Source of the DNA: an uncultured Eubacteriales bacterium
GTDB lineage: Bacteria > Bacillota > Clostridia > Christensenellales > Aristaeellaceae
Assembly: GCA_902764915.1 (NCBI GenBank)
Contig: CACWXY010000030.1
Coordinates: forward strand, 1-46,954
Length of the DNA: 46,954 nucleotides
Reading direction: 5' to 3'
Shown here: one piece after another, positions 23,080-32,700 of the stretch
How positions within the stretch are numbered: the first letter of the stretch is position 1
Layout of the letters: each line of letters starts with the position of its first letter
The notes under the pieces: model-generated
What the model was told of the DNA's origin: nothing
What the model saw: the letters and a program-made list of their open reading frames with translations, nothing else
Database searches by the model: none
Made by a program: the position numbers and the translations under genes

Positions 23080-26000
23080 TCATTCCGTCAGTTCCGACAC
23101 GAGAGCCCTATAGGCTGCATCGCCGATCTGATAATAGCCATCTGTACTGGGATGGACGCCGTTGGTCCCGACCTGTTCCGTCAGTGTGCTCCTGATGTTT
23201 ACAGGCTTCGTCTGACGGGGCATATTGTTCTCGCTGTCGAACTGGGCAGAGATATTGATAAACTCCACATAATCCTTGAACTCATCCTCGTTGACCATCG
23301 CCTGGTAAGCCAAGTTCATATTCATAACCGAGCGGACCAAGCCGTACCAGTTGGAATACTGGCTATTTGCCCCATAGCTGTGACCAGTACCGCCATTAAC
23401 CGAGGGAAGCTGAATGCCCATCATTTTGACCTTGGCATTCGGAAATTGCTCATGGAGGATACGGATCAGGCGCTTAGCATTGTTTACATGGGATTCAATC
23501 AACGTCGTGCTGCTCTGATACTGAGAAGCAGCCATGCCATTCCAGGAAAGCAGTGTCACCATATAGTCCACACGATCAAATCCGTTCCGCTCACAGTAAG
23601 TACGGAAATTGACCTGACCTTCATCGCCGTCCCAGAAAGGATTGCCTTCCGCATACACAGTCTCATCATAATTGATGTCCGCTATATGTGTCGCATTCTG
23701 GTAGTGATGAAGTGTTCCCTCTCCGAGCGGCATTGGAGCTGTGTGATCCTGATACCGGGTAAACTTTATCCGACTTGCTTCAATGGTCTCCATGGACCAA
23801 ATATTACCTGAGGCATCCTCCCAAAGACTGTGCTGGTCGGTGCTGTCCTTGTCATGAGAAGCGTACACCCACATGCCAAGCTTTGTTGCTGTCGGTGCGC
23901 TCAAATAACTCCCCCACGTCCAGCCGCCGTATCCTTCAAATCCGCACTCGCCGTTTTTCTTCGTGCCGATGAAACGGATATTGGAAAGCCCCAGGCCGGA
24001 CGGCATACCGCCGGTCTCAGTCAGCCTTCTGAGTGCTTCCCGGCACCAGATACCACTGCTGGTCAGGCTGTCGCCCACACACAAGACATTCTTGCGAAGG
24101 GCAGGTGCGTTTCCAACTGCATGGACACGGAGAACTGTTGTGGCTTCTGTAAGGATATTGTCAAGATGATCTCTTACCCTTACCGTAAGTGTATGATCGC
24201 CAACATTGTCAGCTATGGGAGTTACCTCAAAATACCGAGGTGTATTTTTGCCAACATCACAGCGGAATTCGATATTATATAGATACGGGTAGGGATGTTC
24301 CACGATGCCCCTGTAGAAAAGCTGCAGTGTGTCACCCACAACTGCATGAAACACATCAGGCAGGATCACCCTCGGCGGTAGTGCTGGTGAAGCCTTCTCA
24401 TAAAGTGCTGATTCAATCTGATCCGAAGCCACCTCATGAATCAGGTCTGTAATAGGCTCCTTTATGGATCCAAGGCCATAACGTGAGGATTGCTTTGCAA
24501 TCAGAAAATCAACTTTGCTCATATTGTCCTGTTCCGGGTCATAAAGCGGAGTCCATCGAGAGGGCCTCGTCATCATGAGATCAAGTGAAGGATTGCCAGA
24601 ATTATATGCCACAACACCGTATTCCGGAGGCCGGAGAATGATTTCGGTGCTGCCTCCCATAAAGGCAATATACTGATCGCAGGAAAAACCTGCATAGAGT
24701 TTATTGCCGTCAGCGTTATCAATAATGCGGGAAAAATGGAACTCGATCTTCCTCCATTCACCAGGAGCGATGTGCACATCCGACATAACTTCATCAATAA
24801 GGACAGCTCCAGATCTATCATCTTCCGTGATAAAGCAACGGACATTTTCAAGATAATCCTCAGTGCTCCTGTTCTTTATCGTAAAGATTAAGGTATCAAA
24901 ATCTGTCGGACACCCAATCGGGCAGGACCATCCGACAAAGGTGGAATAGTCATATCGTTCTGTCGGATTGAGCACAGGGATAGGATTTTGTTCATTGATA
25001 AGGATTGGTTCCTTTTCAAACTCGTCAACCAATGTGCTCCATTCCTCGACATCACTGATTCTGCCCTCGTGATTCTCCGCGATATCCAGCAGTCGATCAG
25101 TGGTGAAAACACCCTGGTCAAAACCCACCATCTCCATATAGAGTTTCTTGTGACTGCCATTGCTGTAATCCGTGAGAGAATGAAATGTGCCATTCGTCAC
25201 ATACCAGCTGACGCTTTCGTCATATTCTTTGTAGCCGAATCCATGCGAGCATATTACGTTGCTATCCACACCAATGAAGATGGTCTCGCCCTCCTGAAGC
25301 CGCACATGCGGGATCAGGCAACTCACCAACTGTTCTTTGCCTGGCTGAATGTCCACATCCAGATATGTCTGAAAGCATATAGCAGAGTCTGTTTTTTCCC
25401 CGATAGCCATAGTAACTCTGATTCTTGTGACAGCGACATCCCTCGCCATGATATAAAAACGAAGCTCTGTAACCGTCAGATCGGTAGGCGCTTCATACTG
25501 AGATACCCAGCCGCTGAATGAAGATGTAACATAGGCATAATACAGCTTGTTCTCATGCAGATTATATTTCTGCATGCTGAAAATACCGGCGTCGTACTTC
25601 TCTGCCATTTTGCTCTCGAATACCTCTGCCGCGTCCCCATGGGCTCTTGGCAAAATATCCCGAACATGAGCGCCAAGGGATTCATATGCTTTCCCCTCTG
25701 CGTCTACACGGGCATCGGCCACCTCCGTTGCGCCGTCTCCGGTTCCGGCCGCCAGCACCTCATCCATACGAGCATTCAGCTGCTGAGCAGTCGCGTCGAA
25801 TGACGCTTTCTGCTGCGTCATGGCCGTCTGTGCCGCCGTTACCTTCTGCGTAAGATCCGTGCTGGTTGCTTCCAGGCTCTCGTCCACATGATCTCGGGTT
25901 GTTTTATTGTCCGCTTTGATGGCGGCTTCCGTCTGATCATTATCCTGACGGATTGCCTGCTCCGTTGCATCATTATCCGCTACGATGCGCTGCTCGGTCG

Positions 26001-26223
26001 CCGTGAAATGCTTCTCCAGCAGATCCATCTGCATATTGAAATCGGAACACAGCGCCCAATATTCTTCCTGCAAGATGTCGGTCCCGGCAGGCACGGCTTT
26101 ACGACTGATGTAGCTGTTGCCGCTTGTCCTGTCATAGACGATATTTTCCATCTCATAGGACTTGGTATTGTCCCAGTAACCGCAATGCTTGGGAACAATC
26201 CGTTTTCCTACATATCTTGCCAT
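23080..26223 (-). CDS. tail fibre / receptor-binding protein with C-terminal SGNH hydrolase (1047 aa)
   Basis: N-terminus MARYVGKRIVPKHCGYWDN and a stalk of ADNDATEQAIRQDN-type repeats (about 70-190), shared with the fibre downstream. Residues about 195-620 hold two beta-rich modules that look like binding domains, and 630-705 resemble an Ig-like fold (VGDHTLTVRVRDHL). From 712 a GDSL hydrolase follows: VGDSLTSSG (S719), TLLSWNGM and TNGVHPSTDGYY (H about 1024). Its sequence is unrelated by eye to the SGNH domain of the 725-residue fibre. It starts directly on the stop of the BppU gene (TAAATG). It probably recognises and edits host capsule or wall sugars. Confidence 0.85.
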   Translation of the reverse strand: MARYVGKRIVPKHCGYWDNTKSYEMENIVYDRTSGNSYISRKAVPAGTDILQEEYWALCSDFNMQMDLLEKHFTATEQRIVADNDATEQAIRQDNDQTEAAIKADNKTTRDHVDESLEATSTDLTQKVTAAQTAMTQQKASFDATAQQLNARMDEVLAAGTGDGATEVADARVDAEGKAYESLGAHVRDILPRAHGDAAEVFESKMAEKYDAGIFSMQKYNLHENKLYYAYVTSSFSGWVSQYEAPTDLTVTELRFYIMARDVAVTRIRVTMAIGEKTDSAICFQTYLDVDIQPGKEQLVSCLIPHVRLQEGETIFIGVDSNVICSHGFGYKEYDESVSWYVTNGTFHSLTDYSNGSHKKLYMEMVGFDQGVFTTDRLLDIAENHEGRISDVEEWSTLVDEFEKEPILINEQNPIPVLNPTERYDYSTFVGWSCPIGCPTDFDTLIFTIKNRSTEDYLENVRCFITEDDRSGAVLIDEVMSDVHIAPGEWRKIEFHFSRIIDNADGNKLYAGFSCDQYIAFMGGSTEIILRPPEYGVVAYNSGNPSLDLMMTRPSRWTPLYDPEQDNMSKVDFLIAKQSSRYGLGSIKEPITDLIHEVASDQIESALYEKASPALPPRVILPDVFHAVVGDTLQLFYRGIVEHPYPYLYNIEFRCDVGKNTPRYFEVTPIADNVGDHTLTVRVRDHLDNILTEATTVLRVHAVGNAPALRKNVLCVGDSLTSSGIWCREALRRLTETGGMPSGLGLSNIRFIGTKKNGECGFEGYGGWTWGSYLSAPTATKLGMWVYASHDKDSTDQHSLWEDASGNIWSMETIEASRIKFTRYQDHTAPMPLGEGTLHHYQNATHIADINYDETVYAEGNPFWDGDEGQVNFRTYCERNGFDRVDYMVTLLSWNGMAASQYQSSTTLIESHVNNAKRLIRILHEQFPNAKVKMMGIQLPSVNGGTGHSYGANSQYSNWYGLVRSVMNMNLAYQAMVNEDEFKDYVEFINISAQFDSENNMPRQTKPVNIRSTLTEQVGTNGVHPSTDGYYQIGDAAYRALVSELTE

Positions 26224-26919
26224 TTACGTCTCCTCCCTATACTCCACGATCAGGTTACCCTCATCGTCCATGCCAAAGACCAGTCCCAGCCTTTCATCTG
26301 TCTCAAAGACCAGATAGCCGTCATCGTTGATGCTGGTCTCCACGAGCTCCGCATTGATGCGATCTACCACATCGGAATAGGAACCCGCTCCAAGTCCAAG
26401 CTTGTCATCCGAATTGATCCCGAAATACCCGTCCTCCGTGGTAAAGCATTCAAACACACCGGCTCGTACCGCTTCTGCCACAGATGCATAGGTCGCCGTT
26501 AGGATCTTCCGGTTCTTTGCCGCCGCCCGCTCCACATAAAGCGTAAAAGAAAAGCTGCCGAGGATATCCCCGTCAGCGTCCAGCAGCACCAGATCAACCG
26601 GATACCGACCAGCCACCTCAGTCATAAAATCTGTAACTGTGATAACCAGCTTATTCCCGATCAGGTCTACCTTGTCATTGGTCAGCGCCTCTGTGCTGTA
26701 CTGGAACAGCCGTCCATCTGGCCTCGTACCCGAATATGCCAGGATGATGTTCGTGGGAATCGTGTATTCCACCGCATTGGCGTAGAGAGTGCAACGCACC
26801 TTCCTAGCCTTATGATCAAACTGCTTTACATGAACGACAGGAGGCACCAGGTGCTCTGTCAGGGACAGTTCGATATCCTGGTAAATGGATACTGCGCCGT
26901 TCTGAATGATATCTGCCAT
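26224..26919 (-). CDS. BppU-like baseplate upper protein (231 aa)
   Basis: Starts MADIIQNGAVSIYQDIELSL and has the pattern of the BppU N-terminal family: VHVKQFDHKARKVRCTLY, YTIPTNIILAYSGTRPDG and GRYPVDLVLLDADGDILGSF. The C-terminal 60 residues contain two repeats, EDGYFGINSDDKLGLGAG and DDGYLVFETDERLGLVFG, small units likely to contact the fibres. In related phages this protein links the baseplate to receptor-binding proteins. It is directly abutted on both sides by Tal and the long fibre, with no spacer, which indicates translational coupling. Confidence 0.8.
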   Translation of the reverse strand: MADIIQNGAVSIYQDIELSLTEHLVPPVVHVKQFDHKARKVRCTLYANAVEYTIPTNIILAYSGTRPDGRLFQYSTEALTNDKVDLIGNKLVITVTDFMTEVAGRYPVDLVLLDADGDILGSFSFTLYVERAAAKNRKILTATYASVAEAVRAGVFECFTTEDGYFGINSDDKLGLGAGSYSDVVDRINAELVETSINDDGYLVFETDERLGLVFGMDDEGNLIVEYREET

Positions 26920-28929
26920 TTAGCTGCCGCCTCCTTTCTCCGAAGATACTTCTCCTCCGGGATTCTCTTCATTGTTGCCGCCTGAATCATCTCCGCCCGT
27001 ATCGTTGCCTCCAGGTGTTGGGTCATCTGGGTTATCCTCTCCGCTCTCTCCCGGATCGACAGGCTCATCACCGCCAGGGTCATCCGGATTATCGCCTCCG
27101 CCCGGTGTATCGGGATCTGTCGGTTCCGGATCATCACCACCAGGCGTATCTGGATCTGTCGGTTCCGGCTCTGTGGGCTCATAGCCGATGTTTACCCACT
27201 CTGTGCCGTTCCACAACTTCAATCGGTTCTCAATGGTGTCGACCCACAGGTCATTCGCATTCGGATTGTTCGGAGCCAGTCCAGCCTTGGTGATCATATC
27301 CTGATAGATAATGGTGGATCCGCCACCATGCAAGCCATCAAAATCGATGGCCGTCTGCCAGGTGACGCCGCCGTCTGTGCTGACCGCGATGCCGTAGTCG
27401 CCGTTGCGGTACTGGCCGATCTTGATTTGCTTGGCTCCGTCCATCATGATGATGGCATCGTTCTCCCAGTAGAAGTTGTCCGTTCCGAGGATCTTCACCA
27501 GGGCTGTGCGAAGTGTACCGGAGCCAAGGAAGCTGGCATTCACACCCACAGCCTCGACGGCTGTCTTCACGACCTTATCCGCCGTATCCCAGCCAAGCCG
27601 CCATGTCTGCCCGCCATCCGTAGAAATGAAAAAGCCCCTGATGCCGCTCTTCCAGGCATAGGCGCTGTCTTCGATCTTTTCGCTTGTATGGGCGTACCGG
27701 ATAGTGGACCCGTCCTCCTCCACACCGGAGGAATAGTGAAGGCCGAAGAGTCCGGAAGCCAGATTGTTGAAATACTCCTGCTGGACGGTCAAGGTACGGA
27801 TGTCCGTCACCTGTGTTTCCACACGGTTCACTGCTTCCGTTGCCAGCTGTGCTTCATCTCGAAGGCTTCCAAGGGAACCGGAAAGCGAGCTGTTCCGGCT
27901 GTACACAGCAGCATTGGAGAGCGTGATGCTCTTATACCGTTCCAGCAGCACATCGTACTCGGTCTCCGTGACCTTGCAGCTGACCTCGATGCCGAGCTTG
28001 GAGATATACACATGGACCGTATCACACAGGCTCACCCTCTCCGCCTCTGCAATATCCTGATACCCCGGCGTCTGCCAGAGCTGGAAGAAATCAATCTTGA
28101 TATCGATGTCCGGCTCAGTGAGCGATGTGTTTTTCAGGTACTTTTTGACATAGTTTCTCAGCTGTGCCTCGGTCGGCTTCTCCTCAAACTGACTGGTACA
28201 GTCCAGGACGGAGATCTTCTCAAATGGTCCGTCATGCTCGATGGTGACCACCTTTTCCGGCAGCTCCATGAGTGTTCCGTCCTCGCTGTGTTTCCAGTAA
28301 GGATGCACACCGGTGATCATATTCTCAATGGATCGTTCCATCTTGAAATCGATCAGATTCTTACCGTACACAATCTTGACGCCATGGTCCGCGCCCCTGT
28401 GCCCATGCAGGAGCGCCGTGTACATATCCCACTCATACTCTCCGCCGTAGGTGTCCAGCATGGAACCGTCCATGCCGCCAAGACAGCCGCGCACCGTCGC
28501 CGGACTGGTGATCGTGAAAGCAGCAGAGCTATCAATGTCAGTCCAGAAATCAAAGGGGCAGTCCGTGGTCACATGGCTTTTGATCGCAGCCATTGCAGCC
28601 TGACTTCCCTGGGCAGAGAACGGAGAAACCGTGATGAAGTTCTCCTGATACTGGATGTGCCGCGCCTGCACCTCCAGCAGTCCTGTCAACGGAGTTGTGA
28701 TCTTATAGATCCGGAACGGCTGCGCGGTCGCCCTCTCGGAGGGCTTTGCGACGATGATGTTGCCCTCGATCACATCCTCCGCATGGATGCCGAAAGACGG
28801 ATACTCCATCTTCAGCTCATAGGCTCCGTTCCGCTTTTCCGTCACCAGGCAGGACAGAGCGTCGCAGAGCTTTCCGATGCCGTTGGTCGTGAAGACCGTT
28901 TCAGTTTCCGTATAAAGGCAAGGAATCAT
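26920..28929 (-). CDS. tail-associated protein Tal / prophage endopeptidase tail (669 aa)
   Basis: Start at 28929 (MIPCLYTETETVFTTNGIG), forming ATGA overlap with the Dit gene. The first ~370 residues match the prophage tail (gp18/Tal) family: CLVTEKRNGAYELKMEYP, VKPS-type AKPSERATAQPFRIYKI and GGEYEWDMYTALLHGHRG. The middle (about 390-590) is probably fibre-like. The last ~80 residues are an unusual low-complexity Pro/Gly/Asp tail (EPTDPDTPGGDD repeated). It forms the tip of the tail and makes first contact with the cell. Gene order after Dit is standard for siphoviruses. Confidence 0.87.
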   Translation of the reverse strand: MIPCLYTETETVFTTNGIGKLCDALSCLVTEKRNGAYELKMEYPSFGIHAEDVIEGNIIVAKPSERATAQPFRIYKITTPLTGLLEVQARHIQYQENFITVSPFSAQGSQAAMAAIKSHVTTDCPFDFWTDIDSSAAFTITSPATVRGCLGGMDGSMLDTYGGEYEWDMYTALLHGHRGADHGVKIVYGKNLIDFKMERSIENMITGVHPYWKHSEDGTLMELPEKVVTIEHDGPFEKISVLDCTSQFEEKPTEAQLRNYVKKYLKNTSLTEPDIDIKIDFFQLWQTPGYQDIAEAERVSLCDTVHVYISKLGIEVSCKVTETEYDVLLERYKSITLSNAAVYSRNSSLSGSLGSLRDEAQLATEAVNRVETQVTDIRTLTVQQEYFNNLASGLFGLHYSSGVEEDGSTIRYAHTSEKIEDSAYAWKSGIRGFFISTDGGQTWRLGWDTADKVVKTAVEAVGVNASFLGSGTLRTALVKILGTDNFYWENDAIIMMDGAKQIKIGQYRNGDYGIAVSTDGGVTWQTAIDFDGLHGGGSTIIYQDMITKAGLAPNNPNANDLWVDTIENRLKLWNGTEWVNIGYEPTEPEPTDPDTPGGDDPEPTDPDTPGGGDNPDDPGGDEPVDPGESGEDNPDDPTPGGNDTGGDDSGGNNEENPGGEVSSEKGGGS

Positions 28930-29708
28930 AGCGTCCACCACCTTGGCGTGATTTCCACATGGTCGATGGCCCCGTTCCAGGCGATATGATTCTTGCCCGG
29001 CTTCAGATCCGGGAAGTCCTCGCTCTTCACATAACCGTTGCAAAAGCCGGATGCAGTGTAAGCATTGTGGGTCTCACAGTTCAAATCGATGTAACCGTCG
29101 TTCTGGAGGATCTGGATCACCTGGTCTCCGATATACACATTGCCTGCTCCGCTGCCATAAACGCGGATAATGGGCTTTGCATGAAACTCGTAGGGATTAC
29201 GGAGCGTGGTTTCTTTCATAAGGATCAGCTTCCGCTGCCCGTCCACACTCCACCGCTGCGGCTGGCAATGGAACACCAGCTTCATCGTTGCGCCCTTTCC
29301 TCGCTTCGGCTCGAAGGAAATGGCCTCCTTGCAGATGCCCATGCGGAAGAAATCCGGATCGTAGGTATCGTGTAGAACCTGATATCCTGCAGGCGAGAGC
29401 AGCCAGCTTTTAACCGATGCCGTTCGAGGCGCGAGTCCATCGAAGAAGAATGCTTCGTAGGTGATGTCCAGGTTCTTATACCGATGCTCTCCTGCCTTCG
29501 CATTGTCCCGGATCAGATCGCCGTTCTTCCCTGGGATTGTCTGCAGCTCCACATCAACAGCTGGGCTGTCATACACGCCAGGACCGGAGATATATAAAAG
29601 AAAGTCCTTGCTATTCTTCCCTGCAAAGGTCAGGTAATTCCGGGTGTACCTTGTCTTTAATTCAAACAGATTCATGTCGGAATCTGATAATATCGGCATT
29701 CTCTGCAT
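28926..29708 (-). CDS. distal tail protein Dit (260 aa)
   Basis: Siphovirus tail-component family. The N-terminal domain (DFLLYISGPGVYDSPAVDVE, IPGKNGDLIRDN, FFFDGLAPRTASVKSWLLSP) forms the hexameric hub at the tail end. The C-terminal galectin-like half contains KPIIRVYGSGAGNVYIGDQV and DLNCETHNAYT. Start at 29708 with GGAAGGAGGATCCCA. It lies between the tape measure and Tal genes, as in most siphophages. An ATGA overlap couples it to Tal. Confidence 0.88.
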   Translation of the reverse strand: MQRMPILSDSDMNLFELKTRYTRNYLTFAGKNSKDFLLYISGPGVYDSPAVDVELQTIPGKNGDLIRDNAKAGEHRYKNLDITYEAFFFDGLAPRTASVKSWLLSPAGYQVLHDTYDPDFFRMGICKEAISFEPKRGKGATMKLVFHCQPQRWSVDGQRKLILMKETTLRNPYEFHAKPIIRVYGSGAGNVYIGDQVIQILQNDGYIDLNCETHNAYTASGFCNGYVKSEDFPDLKPGKNHIAWNGAIDHVEITPRWWTL

Positions 29709-29789
29709 TGGGATCCTCCTTCCCGCGCCCTTTCGCTCACCTTTTGGAGTCCCGGCGCATGAATGTAAAAGAGGAAACTCGGCGCAGGG

Positions 29790-32700
29790 TTACTTGCCCC
29801 ACACCGAGTCATCCTCATTCAGCATATCGTTGATCCTGTGGACGATGGTGTCCGCCAGATCGTTGTCATCCTTGGCCTCGTAGCCATTGATATTCACGGA
29901 TAGACCATTGATGGTCATACTGCGATTGTTGGTCACTCCTCCAGCAGCTCCTCCACCGGCCAGAGCCATCTGAGGACCGCTGATTTCAGGAAGGGATAGG
30001 CTTGTAAATGCTGTACCCACCGTACCGGCCAGATCCCGGATCGTGTTCAGCAGCACGCGCTTGCTGTCTTTGATGCCTTTGGCCAGCAGCTCCATGAAGT
30101 CCGGCATATACTCATCCGCATGGGAAAGCGGGCCTTCCTCCGGGACCGAGAAACCCAGAATGTCGTCCACGCTGTTCGCCAGGCTCCGGGCAGCATTAGT
30201 TACGCGCCAGGCATTATCATTGATGCCGTTTGCCATGGAAATGCAGATATCGCGTCCCCAGACATATGCGTCGCTGCTCATGTTGAGGTAACTGCCCACA
30301 CTGGTTTTGATGGCAGAACAGGCTGTAGATACATTGGTCTTCATCGTATTCAGGGCAGAGGTCATATTGGTATTGGCTTCGCCCATCTTCGTTTTGACCG
30401 TATTGGCGATATCCGTGAAGGCATCGGAAAAGGTCTTTTTGATGGCTGCCATGGCATTAGTAACCGAGGTTTTCATGGTTTCCAGGGTCGTCGTGATCGT
30501 GGTCTTGATCGTATTCCAACTCGTAGTCGTGTTGGAAACCACAGCCGTCCAGGTATTGGCGATGGTGTTTTTGATCACGCCCATGGCCGTATCCACCGAT
30601 GTGCGGATGCTGGTAAGCGCCGAGGTAATGGTCGTCTTGATACTGTTCCAGCTGGTCGTGGTGTTACTGTTCACAGCGGTCCAGGCGTTGGCCACCGTGT
30701 TTTTGATGACACCCGTTGCCGTCGTGACCGTGGAGCGCATGGCCGTGCAGGTGGAATTGACCGTCTGCTGCATCTGCTTCCACATGGAGGAAGTATTGCT
30801 CCCGGTTCCGCTCCAGGCCGTACTCATGACCTGCTTGATCGCCGAGGACACCTTAGAGATGCCGCTCTGGATCTGGGTCATGCCTTGGGTGACCACTTGC
30901 CCGATCTTCTGCCAGCTCTGAGTGGTAGCCGTCTGCACCTGAGTCCATGCGGTTTTCACCGCCGTGGTTACGCTCGTCGCCGCTGCCGTCGTGCTGGTGG
31001 CAATCTGCGTCCATGCCTGGGTGTAGGTCGTCTGCACGGCAGCCATCGAGGTCTTGATGGAATTGGACAGGGTCGTGGACAGACCGTTTGCCGCCGATTC
31101 GACCAGAGACACATTCCCGCTGATGCCGCTTGCCAGGTTATTCATAAAGTCGGGCATCCAGGTCTGCATATCAGCCAGAGGGCCGGTATCCGGCACGGAG
31201 AAGTGCAGGAAGTTTCGGATTGCGCTTGCCACAGACGATGCGGCGCTTTTGACCTTATCGATGGCTCCGCTGATACCGGAAGCAATGTTGCTCACCAGAT
31301 CAGAGCCCCAGGATACCGCCGAGGAGATTACTCCGCTGACCGCTTCCTTAGCGCTGTTGAATCCGCCTGTAATCTTTTCCTTAATACTGCTGATCTTACC
31401 ACTGATCGCGGACAGCATATTCTGGAAGCCCGTGGACACTGCTGTTTTCAGATTGTTGACCGTGTTGGAAACGCTGGTCTTGATATTTGTCCAAGCGGTC
31501 GTCACGCTGGTCTTCAGCCCGTTCACTGCGGAGGTGACCGTAGACTTCAACCCGTTCCATGCAGAGGTGACGCTGGATTTCAGAGAATTGACCGTGCTGG
31601 TGACGCTACTTTTCAGAGAATTCCATGCGCTTGTGACAGAGGATTTCAGGCCGTTCATAGCGCTTGTCACCGAGGTTTTCAGCCCATTCCACGCGGTCGT
31701 GACGCTGGTTTTAAGACTGTTGACCGTTGTGGAGACCGATGTTTTCAGAGCAGTCCACGCCGTGGTGATGCTCGTCTTCAGCCCATTCATCGCCGTCGTT
31801 ACTGAAGATTTCAGGCCATTCCACGCCGTCGTAACGCTGGTCTTCAGCCCATTGACCGTCGTAGAAACGCTCGTTTTCAGGCTCGTCCACGCCGTAGACA
31901 CACTGGTCTTCAACCCGTTCATGGCCGTGGTTACAGATGTTTTCAGGCCATTCCAGGCAGTTGTAACGCTGGTCTTTAGCCCGTTGACGGTTGTGGAGAC
32001 AGAAGTTTTTAGAGAAGTCCACGCCGTAGACACGGCCGTCTTCAAGCCGGAGGTCGCCGTTGTAACAGCGCTCTTCATCCCGTTCCACGCGGTCGTAACC
32101 CCGGTTTTGATTCCGTTGGTTACCGTGGTGACGCCAGTTTTCAGTCCATTCCAGGCTGTAGTCACCCCAGTTTTCAGCGCGGAGGTTGCCGTCGTAACAG
32201 CAGACTTCATCCCGTTCCAGGCTGTGGTGACGCCGGTCTTGATTCCATTGGCCACTGTGGTTACGGTTGTTTTGATCCCGTTCCAGGCAGTGGTCACAGC
32301 GGTCTTGATCCCATTGCCCACTGTGGTGACCGTGGTTTTGATGCCATTCCATACCGTGGAGATCACCGTTTTTATGGCATTGACCACCGTCGTAACCACC
32401 GTCTTGATAGTATTCCAGGCATTGGTAATGACGGCTTTGATGCCGTTCAGCACCGTGGTGACGGTCGTCTTGATGGCGTTCCACACGGTCGTGATCACGG
32501 TCTTGATGCCGTTCACCGTGTTCGTGACCACCGTTTTGATGGTACCCCAGACCGTGGAAATCACTGTGGAGATACCGGACATGACGGTCGTGACCACCGT
32601 CTTAATGGCATTCCAGACGGTTGTGATAATGGTCTTGATCGTATTGATGATCGTGGAGATGACCGTCTTAATGGCACCCCACACTGTCATCTGCCCGGAC

